Assembly (NCBI GenBank): GCA_036023115.1
Contig: JAYKKT010000076.1
Location: forward strand, 1,860,001 to 1,924,000
Direction of reading: 5' to 3'
From: Brasenia schreberi
Lineage: Eukaryota > Streptophyta > Magnoliopsida > Nymphaeales > Cabombaceae
DNA: 64,000 bases
In this document: positions 1 through 10,342 of the stretch, piece by piece
How the letters are laid out: each line of letters begins with the position of its first letter
Numbering within the stretch: the stretch's first letter is position 1
Program-made: the position numbers and the translations under genes
Notes under the pieces: model-generated
The model's database searches: none
Seen by the model: the letters and a program-made list of their open reading frames with translations, nothing else
Told to the model about the DNA's origin: nothing

Positions 1-2047
1 CCTACAAAGGGAAAACACTACGGGTTAGACTCGGAATAAGAGGTCTAAATCGTAGGTCTCTTCTAGGGTAGGCTCCAGGGCACCCTTGACCCAAGTGGTC
101 ACAGGGGGTGGCTCTGGCGGTATTTTGGGAGTATAGCCGATCCCGTATCGGCTTGGGTTGGCCCTAGGAAGGATGGGCTCTAGGAGACCCTGGTTTTGTG
201 CCCCTAGACTTTTATAGGGCGTGTAGCCCATATTTAACAGCATGTTCCACAATTTTTTGTTTTTTGAAAATTCATTATACAAATCGTGGTCCTGGAACTT
301 GCTGTCATCTATATCGTGCTTGTATGGCTTTTTGTCCAGCGGTTTTGGAAATAAGGGATGCTTGGGTCTTCCTAGAAGGGTTAGGATCGGGAGGGGGCCT
401 GCTTTGGGCGGCCCCTTCACATACACAACCTTCCTAGGGTTGTTTAACACGAGCCTTGGTGGCTCAACCATGGTCTACCCCAGGTTAGCCTCATGGGCCT
501 GGGAGCTCGACAAACAAGGAGAGTTTATGATCCCCTGAAGTTGAGGGTGGCTCTCACCTAGGATCACCACGACTTGGTCCCTGAAAGGGATCTTGACACA
601 CCTGTGGAAGGTGGATGGCACAGCGCACAAGCTATGTATCCAGGGCCTTCCCAACAACAAGTTATAATGGGGGTAGATGTCCAAGACATGGAACACCCCC
701 GTGTGTGTGATCCCTCCCGTTTCCATCGGGAGTTCGATCGATCCTAAAGGCCTAGACACATTCCCATCATATCTAGTGATAACGATGGGGCTTGGGTTTA
801 CAGAAGTCAAGGTGACTCCGATTTGATACGCCACATGAAGTGGAAGGATGTTGAGCCCTCCTCCCCCATCGACTAGGCACCTGTCTAGAGAGTGGTTATT
901 CAGAAACCACCTCGATATGCAGGGCCTGGTTGTGGGACTCGTAGGGTCTATCTACATCATCTTCTGAGAAAGTGATGTGCGATTTTGCTCCTATTAATGC
1001 CACTTGGTCAGACAGGGATTCCAGACTTATGTTCGAACTAACCTTGGCTCTTTCTAGAATTTTCTCTAGCACGAGTCTATGCCTAGGCGAAGTTTGTATA
1101 AGCTCTAAGATGGACATGTGGATAGGAATCTTTGAAAGATGGTTTTCGAAATCCTAAGGGTTTAGGACAACTTTCCCATTGTCTGCTTTTGGCAGAACTC
1201 TAGGAATACATGCTTTTGTGGGGCCAGGCACACTGACCACCTTTTTAGCACTTTATAGGTGCGGGGGTTGATAGATCCTCCTAGATCTAGTCACTTCCCC
1301 CACGACCAGCCTAGGGTTCGCACTAGAATTGGCTCTAAGTACGAGTTGAGGAGCACCTTGAAGTTTCAAAACTGGTTTAGCCGGGGATTCAACTCTTGGT
1401 GGTCCCCAGATGACGACTTGGGCAGGCTTCTTGTAAAGTACAAGAGTAGACGCACAAGTGGGTCGACCAGACTCAGATGTTTGCGCTAGTTCTTTTGAAA
1501 AGGTGAGGGTACATACCTCCTTTCCTTTCCCACTACTACTGGCATGCTTGGGAAAGAGTTCTTTGAAGATAGCTTGAGTTGGCTCAGGTTCCGCAGTGAC
1601 CTGGAGCTGGCCCTCCGCTATCAAGTTCTCGATTTTGTTTAAAAGGGAGAAACAATGCTTTGTATCATGGCCTTTGAGCCGATGATACTTGCAAAAACGA
1701 TTTAAATACCCCCCTTTGGAAGTGACTCCCTCGGGGATTTCGGGAAGTTCAATCATGCCTTGGGCAAGTAGGAGGTCTAGGACCTCCGACACAGGTTGCC
1801 CCAGCGGTGTGTACTCCCTTTTTTCAATAGGTTTTTGAAAATTTCTCTCCCTTTTGTTTTCTAGCTTTTCAAAATTTTTGGAAGTGCCCGCCACGCCTGG
1901 ATCCACCCGGACATTGGCGATTTTATGGGGCTTTGCCCCTTTGTCCATCGTGGGTAGCCCATAAGTGATGGGCTTCTCCAAGCGGGTTTTGGAAATGGCA
2001 CTTCCTTTCCATAAGTGATCGTATATACCACTTTTTAAGTTTGTTTC
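1..2047 (-). pseudogene. gag: gag-protease pseudogene of element E, 3' part
   Basis: Minus-strand gag homologous to the intact copy at 51824-54694. Readable segments lie at 2056-1253 (end of the capsid region, then the Cys/His knuckle CKYHRLKGHDTKHC), 1117-896, 834-475 (protease region ending LLLGRPWIHSLCAV) and 471-25 (C-terminus ending DLLFRV). Frame breaks and stops separate the pieces, so no full protein can be made. The catalytic Asp-Gly-Gly-Gly region near 870 falls in a broken stretch. Position 1 corresponds to the gag-pol junction (compare C at 36331), so pol would continue to the left. F interrupts it at 2047/2048. Confidence 0.88.
2043..2047. repeat. Target-site duplication of F, left copy (GTTTC)
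   Basis: GTTTC directly precedes the TG of solo LTR F and is repeated after its terminal CA. Confidence 0.9.
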
Positions 2048-2589
2048 TGTAAACACCCCAAATTTTCCAAAAAATCAAAAACTCTCAAAAACACAAAAAG
2101 CTCGTTTGAGCCAAAAACGACAACCTATTTTAAAATATGAAAACAGGTACAAAAGGCAAAAGAAAAGCCTAGGCAAGAAGAGGATTCGAGTCTGGAGTCT
2201 CAAAAGCCACCCCCTATTCAAAAACGGAAGAAAAAAGAGCCCGTTTGGAGAAAAGCCCGATAGAAGGGTAAAAATGTAATTTGGGTCAAAGAAAAAGCAC
2301 AAAGCAGCTCCAAAATGCAGAAAGAAGCCCAGTACCTAAGGAAGTCGACAGAAGTCTGAGACACGTCCTGTCAGAATGAAGAACGGAATCTGTGTGGCAA
2401 TCTGAGTTCGATATCAACAGGAACCGGCCAAAAACCAAAACAGCGGACCGAAACAAACGCCGAAAAAGTCCTGAAAAGCAGAACACCGGTTGGAACAAAG
2501 ACTTGGGGAAGACCCAGGCCAGAGTTGGGCATCCGATGAATCAAATCCCGCTCGAAACTGACAGTGAAAAGCACAAAAAAGGACCAGAA

Positions 2590-2847
2590 AACCAAGGAGC
2601 AAAAGAAAAGTTTGGATTGGGTCTGGACCTAAAAATATCCAGATCCAGATCCAAATTGTGTTTGGATTGGATATGGATCTCAAAAATCCAAGATCTGAGA
2701 TCCGAGATCCAAACCCAAATAAATATTTGGACTAGATCTGGATCTCAAAATATCTGAGATCCGCGATCCAGATCCACATAGGGTTTGGATTGGATCCAAA
2801 TAGCCAGACCCAAATCCAAGACCCAAGATCCATATCCAAGTTGAAAG
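2590..2847. repeat. ATCC/GGAT-rich inverted-repeat tract in F U3
   Basis: About 250 bp dominated by GGATCC-, GGATCT- and TTTGGATTGG-type words in both orientations, ending just upstream of the TATA box. Similar tracts occur in the B LTRs (41980-42240, 46860-47150) and, shorter, in family-1 LTRs (5740-5850, 48890-48975). They are self-complementary and produce spurious W/I/Q/D/P-rich open frames on both strands. Confidence 0.75.
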
Positions 2848-2849
2848 TC

Positions 2850-2857
2850 TATAAAAG
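2850..2857 (+). promoter_or_regulatory. TATA box of LTR F
   Basis: TATAAAAG, a near-consensus TATA element, lies 803 bp into the LTR, just after the inverted-repeat tract and before the purine-rich (GA)n leader. The likely start site (R boundary) is about 30 bp downstream. Confidence 0.7.
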
Positions 2858-2922
2858 GACGTGAGGGGCTGGCTTGAAGAGGGCTGCAAAAAAAGAAATC
2901 TCACGCCACTTTGCTTGGGTAG

Positions 2923-2944
2923 GAGAGAGAGAGAGAGAGAGAGA
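2923..2944 (+). repeat. (GA)n microsatellite downstream of the F TATA box
   Basis: An uninterrupted GA dinucleotide run of about 22 bp, roughly 70 bp after the TATA box. GAGA tracts are common in plant core promoters and 5' leaders; a function here is inference. Confidence 0.85.
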
Positions 2945-3134
2945 AGGGAAAAAAGTCAACAAAGGGGGCTGGTTTCCCCCTTTGTTCTTGCAAGTCGTGG
3001 GCTGGTTTTGTAAGCTAGGAAGCCACCATTTCATGCCAAAGAAGCTTGCTGCAGCTCATGTGGATCCGGCAGCCATGGATGGCCCACTTGGTGTGAAGAG
3101 AAGGTGCGTGGAGATCACCCAAACCGTGGCCAAG

Positions 3135-3140
3135 GTGAGT
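3135..3140 (+). promoter_or_regulatory. Candidate 5' splice donor in F LTR
   Basis: CAAG|GTGAGT, a strong plant donor consensus, 285 bp after the TATA box. Every LTR here that retains this region has a GTAAGT or GTAAGC site at the equivalent place (A 49867, I 6841, J, C and B). Confidence 0.5.
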
Positions 3141-3352
3141 CCCTAGAACCCATCAAAGCCATTCTATCCTTTGCCCCTCTAAAACCACCTAACTATGTTG
3201 AGAAAACCCAACAAGGTTCGACCAAACCAGCCAAGTGCTGGCCGTTTTTCACCAAGTCTCGTACCTAAGACCACCACCTAAACTCTACCCTAAACACCAC
3301 CCTAAACAACCTCGCCTAGAACCTAGCCCAAACTCTATCCTAAAACCCCCCT

Positions 3353-3778
3353 ACTCGAGCCACCTTGTCTCGAGTTTCACAAGATCGAAACCAAATCCCA
3401 TCACTCGAGCCACCTTGGCTCGAGTCATGCCTAATACCAAGTCTACCCGATACCAAACCCAAGGCCAAAGGCTGGCTGGATTGACTCTACCCTAAACCAA
3501 GTTCACTCGAGCCACTTTTGGCTCGAGTTACACAAGTAAACCTAAGGCCAAGGTTGGCCGAACCCTAGAGCAAGTCACTCCTACTCGAGCCACCTTGGCT
3601 CGAGTTTCACAAGACCAAAACCTAAGCCCAAATGCTAGCCGAATCCTAAGCCTAAACTATACCTAAACCAAGGCCAAATGCTGGCCTAATACCAAGCCTA
3701 AACTATACCTAAACCAAGGCCAAGTGTTGGCCGAATCCTATACAAAAACCCAATCACTCGAGCCAAGGTGACTCGAGT
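3353..3778. repeat. Five CTCGAG-cored inverted repeats in F
   Basis: Five copies of the arms ACTCGAGCCA and TGGCTCGAGT around a 3-4 nt loop lie at 3353-3375, 3403-3425, 3505-3528, 3583-3605 and 3756-3778. Two are perfect 10-bp stems with loop CCT; the others have one or a few changes. They are embedded in CCAAGGCCAAATGCTGGCC-like repeats. Neither B LTR nor the family-1 LTRs carries this block. Confidence 0.85.
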
Positions 3779-4071
3779 CTTACCTTACCCAAACCGGCCC
3801 CAAGTAGCCCCAAACCCATTGTAGCTTGCAGCTCCCGGAACTCCAAGTCTCTCTAAGCCCTCAAGCTCTCCGACTTCGCTCCCACATGCCCCGGACTCCA
3901 TAAGAAGAAGGCGGATTCGCCCCTTGTATGATCCTAACTCAAAAGGCTGGAAAGTGTAAGTTGATTTCGATATATATCAAATCCCTTTCTATTCAATTCA
4001 ATTCGTTATATGGGGTTGTAATAACGGAGCATCGTCTCCCCCCGGATGTAATATATATGCAAAACACACAC

Positions 4072-4465
4072 ACGTACACTCGAGCCTTTCCGCTCTTATC
4101 TGCACACTTTTGCACACAAACGGGCCTCAACAGCCCATAGGATATAGCCCTATTTATATACATTCAGCTGGGTTTTAAGGTTCAAGTCGTGTGAGTTTTC
4201 TTTCATTTTATACACTCAAAGCACTCACTCACATTGAGCCTTTCCGCTCTTACGTATATATACGTATTTCCCTTCCAGCTGGGTTTTAAATTCAAGTTGC
4301 ATGAGTTGCCTTTCAATTTATACACTCAAAGCACTCACTCACATTGAGCCTTCTCGCTCTCATATATATCTATATCTCCCTTCTGCTGCGTTTTACGGTT
4401 CAGTTGCATGTGTTGCATTTCAATTTATACACAACACCCACGCACACATTGAGCCTTTCCGCTCT
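4072..4465 (+). repeat. ATTGAGCC tandem array in F
   Basis: Units of about 105-110 bp, with ATTGAGCCTTTCCGCTCTTA at 4233, 4343 and 4448 and a degenerate start near 4072. The same ATTGAGCC-(TTC)-GCTCTTA core is the repeat anchor in all the other LTRs. Confidence 0.85.
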
Positions 4466-4876
4466 TAAGATATAGATATATTTAAATTTCTGCAATTTAC
4501 ATTCAAGTTGTGTGAGTTGCATTGCATACTCGCCATACTCGAGCTAGGTTGCATACCTGCATCGAACAAACCCCGAACAAAATCATACAAAACACCCAAC
4601 TTAGGCCACTGGATGCACACACTCCACGCCCAAGTGATTAAAATTGAAAGACTTAGGGTCGCCCAAGCCCATTTAAAGCAAAAACTCGCCAAGTGCATGA
4701 TTTCCAAAGTTTTCAAACACCTGATCATTCAAAATCGAATTGGAGTTTAATTTGTTTCAAAAGAAGTCTCTAAGCGTATAGACTGACCCTTGCGCGTCGG
4801 TGCAAGGTCTGCGACGAAAAGATCCCGCTTGCTTACAATTGCCTTTCAAAAGTCAGATATTTCAAAAAACTACTTC

Positions 4877-4906
4877 GCTAGTTTGAGTAAGCTAGCTGGC
4901 ACGCCC
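4877..4906 (+). promoter_or_regulatory. U5 hairpin followed by primer-site mimic, LTR F
   Basis: GCTAGTTTGAGTAAGCTAGC (9-bp arms with two G-T pairs, loop AG) at 4877-4896 is followed at once by TGGCACGCCC at 4897-4906, the same 10 bases that open the primer-binding site of element A. Confidence 0.7.
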
Positions 4907-4982
4907 TAAAAGCGAACGTAGATTGCGAAAAGATTCGCTTCAAGCCTAAGAAACCCGGAGTCGAAGATTTTCCGTGTCTACA

Positions 4983-4987
4983 GTTTC
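4983..4987. repeat. Target-site duplication of F, right copy (GTTTC)
   Basis: GTTTC directly follows the terminal CA of F at 4982 and continues into gag sequence (CGAAAAGGG). Confidence 0.9.
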
Positions 4988-5259
4988 GAAAAGGGATGCT
5001 TTTTTGATCAACTTATGGAAAGTTGAGATCTCATGCAGCGAGAGAAGGGTCTTTAACTCGCTTTTAAAGTTATCCAGGATGAGCATGTTTGCGCATCCTT
5101 CAGATATGGGCTCTCACACTTGGCTCAAAAGTGACCTCCATCGTATAATGAAGGCATGTACGTCTTCGTTCATGTCTTGCTTCGTATCCCTTAAAGTGTT
5201 CAGAGTTGGCGTGACTTCTACGTTGTGTGCAAATCTTTGCATGAAGCAGTTCGCTAACT
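4983..5259 (-). pseudogene. gag: gag pseudogene of element E, capsid part
   Basis: Continuation of E's gag beyond solo LTR F. It is homologous to the capsid segment ending QRFAHNVEVTPTLNTLRDTKQG in the intact copy. The frame is broken. At 5256-5259 (AACT) the homology stops abruptly and LTR sequence begins: AACT is shared by gag (GCTAACTCTT) and the LTR (AAAACTAGGGG), so this is a microhomology deletion junction. Confidence 0.88.
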
Positions 5260-6325
5260 AGGGGTTTGGGTAGATTGTGGGCTAAGGGTGGTTTAGGGGT
5301 TTAGGGCTAGGTTAGGTGGTTGGGTTTTAGGGTGAGGTTTAGTGAGCTAGGTTAGGTGATTAGGCTAGGATTAGGGAAATTAGTCTAGGTTTAGGGAAGG
5401 ATTAGGGAAGTGGGTTAGGTGATTAGGTTGGGATTAGGGGTGGATTAGGGGTTTAGGCTAGGATTAGTCATTTTCGGTTAGGTTTAGGTGAAGGAGCTCC
5501 CTTAGCATGGCCCATAGACCTTGATCACCTCATGTTGGTGCAGCCCTAGGTTAGGTTTTAGCTAATTACAAGCTTAAACCCACTCAATTAGGCTAACCCA
5601 CATGATTAAACCCAAACTTGACACACAAGTCAAGCTTAATACAACACTCTTGATATTTTCCATCCCCACTCTCTCTCATGCCCAATATCCCACGTGAATT
5701 TCAAGTGGGCCCCACCTCCATTTATGAGAAGGTGATGTGGGCCATGGATATGGATATTGGATTGGATCTCTGGATCCAAATCCAAATCCAAGTCCACATA
5801 TGGGTTTGGATTGGAATCTGGATATATATGGTCCAGATCCAATCCAAACTGAACTCTGACTCCTTCGAGCTGGGTTCGAAACGAACGATTCGTGCGGGGC
5901 CTGACAGCATCAGTACTCCGTCTGCGTTGGGTGTTCGCCAACATAGTCGTCCGCCTCCGTTTCTGCCTTCCGGAGATGACTTCAAATGCTATTTTGATAA
6001 GAACAGGGTCTTGGACGCTCGAGATCCTGGGGTGTGAATCAGATACAAGAGTTGCTGTGCCGGGCTCGACGTGTGCTCCGGTTTCGGGCTCTTCTTAGCT
6101 TTCCTGGTCCTGTCTTGATCGGGCCAAGCCACTTCGGGGTTTCAAAACATGTTTTAAAAGGGTTTTAAAAGCTATATTGTATGTTTTCGAAATATAGAGT
6201 TCAAAACGTATGTACAGGGTTGTCTGGAAGGCTCCTGGGTTTCCAGACTCAAAATGGCCCTTTGGGGCTGCTTGTACAAAACCAGGTTTGTTTTAAGGAA
6301 TTCGTGGGATTTCGGGGTGTTTACA
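5260..6325 (-). mobile_element. 5' LTR remnant of element E
   Basis: First 1,066 bp of a family-1 LTR on the minus strand, equivalent to 20965-22086 of J. It has the intact terminus TGTAAACACC (6325-6316) and the TTAGG/TTTAGGG-rich U3 section (5260-5490). The downstream 2.2 kb, including the TATA box, R, U5 and primer site, is gone, so this LTR cannot drive E. Confidence 0.88.
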
Positions 6326-6626
6326 CTACTTCCCTAATCCTGGCCTAATCCCAACCTAATCACCTAACCCACTTCCCTAATCCTTCCCTAAACCTAGGTT
6401 AATTACCCTAAACCTAGCCTAATCCTAGCCTAATCACCTAACCTAGCTCACTAAACCTCACCCTAGAACCAACCCACCTAACTAAACCCTAAACCTCTAA
6501 ACCACTCCTAGCCCACAACCTACCCAAACCACTTGTATCTAAAATATCTGGCGCTACCCTTTCCAACCCACCTTATCATCATACCACCCTACCTAAACCA
6601 CCTAACCACTACCCCAAACCCAGCCC

Positions 6627-6634
6627 TATATAAA
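6627..6634 (+). promoter_or_regulatory. TATA box of the element I 5' LTR
   Basis: TATATAAA followed by a run of C, then the leader. The 3' LTR has the same box at 26161-26168. It is the best promoter candidate for I. Confidence 0.7.
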
Positions 6635-6840
6635 CCCCCCCCCCCCTTGGGGGCGGGTTTCATCACCTAGTCGCCTCACCCATTCCCAGCCGGGTCCTCC
6701 ATTTCCCCAAGCTCAGCCACCTGCTCCACCTGCTCCACATCCCACCACCACCTGCACCACCACCTACACCACCACCTTCTAGCCGAACGCCACCACCTGC
6801 ACCACTTCCTTCCAGCCGAGCGCCACCCTCTCTTCACCCG

Positions 6841-6846
6841 GTAAGT
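6841..6846 (+). promoter_or_regulatory. Candidate 5' splice donor, element I 5' LTR
   Basis: CCCG|GTAAGT, 207 bp after the TATA box, matching 26372 in the 3' LTR and 49867 in A. A second GTAAGT follows near 7480 in the conserved context CAGCTATTAGTAAGTGCCT. Confidence 0.5.
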
Positions 6847-7742
6847 CCCCTACATCCTACCTTACTCCTTCTTCACTTCCTCTCCACTCTCAGCCACCTA
6901 ATCCACTCCCCTATCACCCTAACATCAGCCCTTCCACTTGCTGCCACCCTTCTCACTCAGCCGAACCCATAGCTCCCTAACTACCCGTCACCACCTAGCC
7001 CTTTTAGTCCCATTCGGCCACCCTATCCGACTTCCTAAAACCTGCCCACATCACCCTAAGACACCTACCATACCCACTACCACCTGGTCCCATCTCCTAG
7101 CTAGCTCCCTTCCCTTACACCACTCCTAGCCACCCTAGCAGCCCACCACCACCAAACTCCCCTAGTCGGCCACTCCAACCGACTGTTGGTCCTTCGCTCA
7201 GCCAGCAACCCACCAACCTTAGTTAACCCATTAGGTCTTCCTTTGAGCTTCCCTTAGTGCCATACTCCCTTAGTGACCCTACTTCGGTCCTTTAACCCAA
7301 CACACCAAAAAAAAACCAGCCCATCTCTAGTAGCCGGCCACCTTCAAGGCGCCTCTTCCGCGCACCAAGGACCTCCAACCAGCACCTCCTCTTGCCGTTC
7401 AACCTCGCGGAGCTCCCTTTTGCAGCCCAAGGCGAAGGCCAAGCCCACGCTCAAGCAAGGCATCTTCGGACCAGCTATTAGTAAGTGCCTAACTCGGTCT
7501 TTAGTTGTATACTTGCTTGAGATTCAATTCAATACGGGGTTGTAATAAAGGAGCATAGTCTCCCCCCGCTTGTAATAACGTGGCTTAGCACACCCACACA
7601 CGTGCACTCTCTTAGTTGTGCACGATTTTGAACACACACGGGCCTAATCAGCCCCTAATACATAAGTATATACATATACTTTCATTTTGTAGGGTTTTGC
7701 TTAAGTTGGGTGTGTTGTCTTTCAATTCAAGCACTCACACAC

Positions 7743-8402
7743 ATTGAGCCTTCACTCTTATTTGAAAGACCCAAGTAAGGGCCGACCTATACTATTTGGG
7801 TTTCATTTCATGTCGTGTGTGTAGGTCTTTCAATTCAAGCACTCACACACATTGAGCCTTCGCTCTTATTTGAAAGACCCAAGTAAGGGCCGACCTATAC
7901 TATTTGGGTTTCATTTCATGTCGTGTGTGTAAGTCTTTCAATTCAAGCACTCACACACATTGAGCCTTCGCTCTTATTTGAAAGACCCAAGTAAGGGCCG
8001 ACCTATACTATTTGGGTTTCATTTCATGTCGTGTGTGTAAGTCTTTCAATTCAAGCACTCACACACATTGAGCCTTCGCTCTTATTTGAAAGACCCAAGT
8101 AAGGGCCGACCTATACTATTTGGGTTTCATTTCATGTCGTGTGTGTAAGTCTTTCAATTCAAGCACTCACACACATTGAGCCTTCGCTCTTATTTGAAAG
8201 ACCCAAGTAAGGGCTGACCTATACTATTTGGGTTTAATTTCATGTTGTGTGCGTAGTACTTCAATTTCAAGCACTCACACACATTGAGCTTTCGCTCTTA
8301 TTCCCAAGACCTTAATCAAGGCCATACTGCAAGTTATATTTGGGTTTAATTTCATGTCGTGTGTGTAAGTCTTTCAATTCAAGCACTCACCCACATTGAG
8401 CC
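7743..8402 (+). repeat. 108-bp tandem array in the I 5' LTR
   Basis: ATTGAGCC starts lie at 7743, 7851, 7959, 8067, 8175, 8283 and 8395: five nearly identical 108-bp steps, then one variant 108-bp and one 112-bp step. The 3' LTR has starts only at 27274, 27382, 27490 and 27602, so the LTR pair differs by exactly three units (324 bp). Each unit carries a GAGC(CTTC)GCTC mini-inverted repeat and the segment GACCCAAGTAAGGGCCGACC. Confidence 0.95.
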
Positions 8403-9027
8403 TTCACTCTTATTTGCAAGACCCGAGTAAGGGCCCATATACATACTCTATATACATATCTCCCTTCGGCATTTACATTTCAAGTCATTTCCCTTCGGTT
8501 ATTTCCCTTCGGCATTGTCTTTACATTTCGGGTTTTCCCTTTGGAGTAGCGTGAGTTTGCATTGCATCTACTCCATACCACGAGGTAGGACGCATATTGC
8601 ATCAAAGCAAGCCCCGCTCAAATTCGCCCATGTAGTGGAGTGTTCATAACACACAAACTAGGTGGCCCGAAAAGGGATAAAAGGAAAGACTTAGGCACGT
8701 GCAAATCCACGTGATCTAAAATATGCAATCACATCTAAAAGACCCGAATTAGACACCTCGAACCACTTCGTAGGCTTTCTATCCCAAAACTCGATTTTTG
8801 CAAAGCGTACAGACTGACCCTTGCGCATCGGTGCAAGAAGGTCTGCGACGACAAGAGCTCACTTGCTCACAGTCGCCACGATTAGAAGTCAGTTTAAAAT
8901 ACATCTTCGCTAGCTTAGGTAAGCTAGCTGGCACGCCCTGTTTGCGTAAATAGGCCTTAGACGCACGAGAGGATCCACTCCAAGCCCAGAAAAGGCGGGG
9001 AGGCGTGGGGATTTTCGCGCGTCTACA

Positions 9028-9985
9028 TATACTATATATGGGCCCTTACTTGGGTCTTGCAAATAAGAGCGAAGGCTCAATGTGGGTGCGTGTGAAAATG
9101 TAAAGACAACACACACGACTTCAAATGAAACCCAAATATAAATTGCAATATGGCCTTAACTAAGGTCTTGGGAGTAAGAGCGAAAGCTCAATGTGTGTGA
9201 GTGCTAGAATTGAAGTACTATGCACACAACATGAAATTAAACCCAAATATAAATTGCAATATGGCCTTAACTAAGGTCTTGGGAGTAAGAGCGAAAGCTC
9301 AATGTGTGTGAGTGCTAGAATTGAAGTACTACACACACAACATGAAATTAAACCCAAATATAAATTGCAATATGGCCTTAACTAAGGTCTTGGGAGTAAG
9401 AGCGAAAGCTCAATATGTGTGAGTGTATAATTAAAATACTACACACACGACATGAAATTAAACCCAAGGATAGTATAACACGGCCCTTACATGGGTCTTG
9501 CAAATAAGAGCAAAAGCTCAATGTGTGTGAGTGCGAGAATTGAAAGACAACACACACAACTTAAGCAAAACCCTACGCAACTTAAAGTATATAAATAAAC
9601 TTATATCTAAAGGGCTGATTAGGCCCGTGTGTGTTCAAAATCGTGCACAACTAAGAGCGAGGTAGGCTCAAGTGCACGTGTGTGTGGGTGTGCCAAGCCA
9701 CGTTATTACAAGCGGGGGGAGACAATGCTCCGTTATTACAACCCCGTATCAAATTTAATTTAACTTAAGCAAGTCTACAAATGAGGACCAAGTTAGGCAC
9801 TTACTTATAGCTGGTCTGGAGGTGACTTGCTGGAGCGTGTGCTTGGGCTTCACCTTGGGCTGCAAGAGGGAGCTCCTCGAAATGGCACGGCAAAGGGTTG
9901 TGCTGGCCGGGTGACAAGGGAGCGCAGATGTGGTGCCTTGGAGCTAGCCGACTTCTAGGGGGGTGCTGCCGTGACGTCTAGGGCT
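9028..9985 (-). mobile_element. Inverted LTR fragment H, copy 1
   Basis: 958 bp of family-1-like LTR R region on the minus strand, with ATTGAGCC array units, the AAGCGGGGGGAGACAATGCT motif near 9710 and the GTAAGT region near 9800. It resembles 19390-20250 of J but its GC-rich end (9850-9985) differs, so it comes from another subfamily. It starts directly after a complete LTR terminus (9027) and ends in mid-LTR, with no visible target duplication. Confidence 0.75.
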
Positions 9986-10342
9986 AAAGGGATAAAAGGA
10001 AAGACTTAGGCACGTGCAAATCCACGTGATCTAAAATATGCAATCGCATCTAAAAGACCCGAATTAGACACCTCAAACCGCTTTGTAGGCTTTCTATCCC
10101 AAAACTCGATTTTTGCAAAGCGTACAGACTGACCCTTGCGCATCGGTGCAAGAAGGTCTACGACGACAAGAGCTCACTTGCTCACAGTCGCCACGATTAG
10201 AAGTCAGTTTAAAATACATCTTCGCTAGCTTAGGTAAGCTAGCTGGCACGCCCTGTTTGCATAAATAGGCCTTAGACGCACGAGAGGATCCACTCCAAGC
10301 CCAGAAAAGGCGGGGAGGCGTGGGGATTTTCGCGCGTCTACA

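Larger units (their letters stand above)
2048..4982 (+). mobile_element. Solo LTR F (LTR family 2)
   Basis: A 2,935-bp LTR beginning TGTAAACACCCCAAA and ending GTGTCTACA, flanked by the 5-bp duplication GTTTC at 2043-2047 and 4983-4987. Removing the LTR and one GTTTC restores gag continuity (compare C around 38370: GGTTTCGAAAAGGG). No internal domain is present, so this is a product of LTR-LTR recombination. Its start and end match the B LTRs (39752-42593 and 44618-47499, on the other strand). It carries a TATA box, a (GA)n tract, a set of CTCGAG inverted repeats and a short array of about 110-bp repeats, annotated separately. Confidence 0.93.
1..6325 (-). mobile_element. Element E: truncated Tat-like LTR retrotransposon, entering from the left edge
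   Basis: On the minus strand this reads as a 5' LTR start (6325 down to 5260) joined directly to gag (5259 to 4983 and 2047 to 1). The LTR begins with the family-1 terminus TGTAAACACCCCGAA at 6325. The rest of the LTR, the primer site and roughly the first 200 gag codons are missing. The copy was later split by solo LTR F at 2048-4982. At 6326 the sequence becomes plus-strand LTR interior, so E sits inside the 5' LTR of element I. Its other end and the matching target-site duplication (CTACT expected) lie left of the window. Confidence 0.85.
6326..8670 (+). mobile_element. 5' LTR body of element I
   Basis: Family-1 LTR from about position +915 onward. It contains the CCTAA-rich U3 section (6326-6600), the TATA box, a C-rich leader, a splice-donor-like site, the 108-bp array and the first part of the U5-proximal module. 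It lacks 21 bp before the TATA box that the 3' LTR has, and carries three more 108-bp repeats. Open frames here (for example 6938-7129 and 7273-7545) are proline/serine-rich, low-complexity and shared only with the other LTR, so I do not call genes. Confidence 0.85.

Noticed and set aside
2874..3146. 90-aa frame after the F TATA box, ending at the donor-like site
   Set aside because: Starts within the leader and includes the (GA)n run; no counterpart in B or family 1. Treated as untranslated leader.
5636..6037. Open frames rich in W, I, Q, D and P near the GGAT/ATCC tracts (also 21419-21892, 30735-31046, 41831-42194, 48666-49055)
   Set aside because: They arise from the self-complementary repeat words, appear on both strands and contain no known domain.
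7743..8402. Regular direct repeats that could suggest a CRISPR array
   Set aside because: Whole 108-bp units repeat with no unique spacers, inside an LTR of a eukaryotic retrotransposon.
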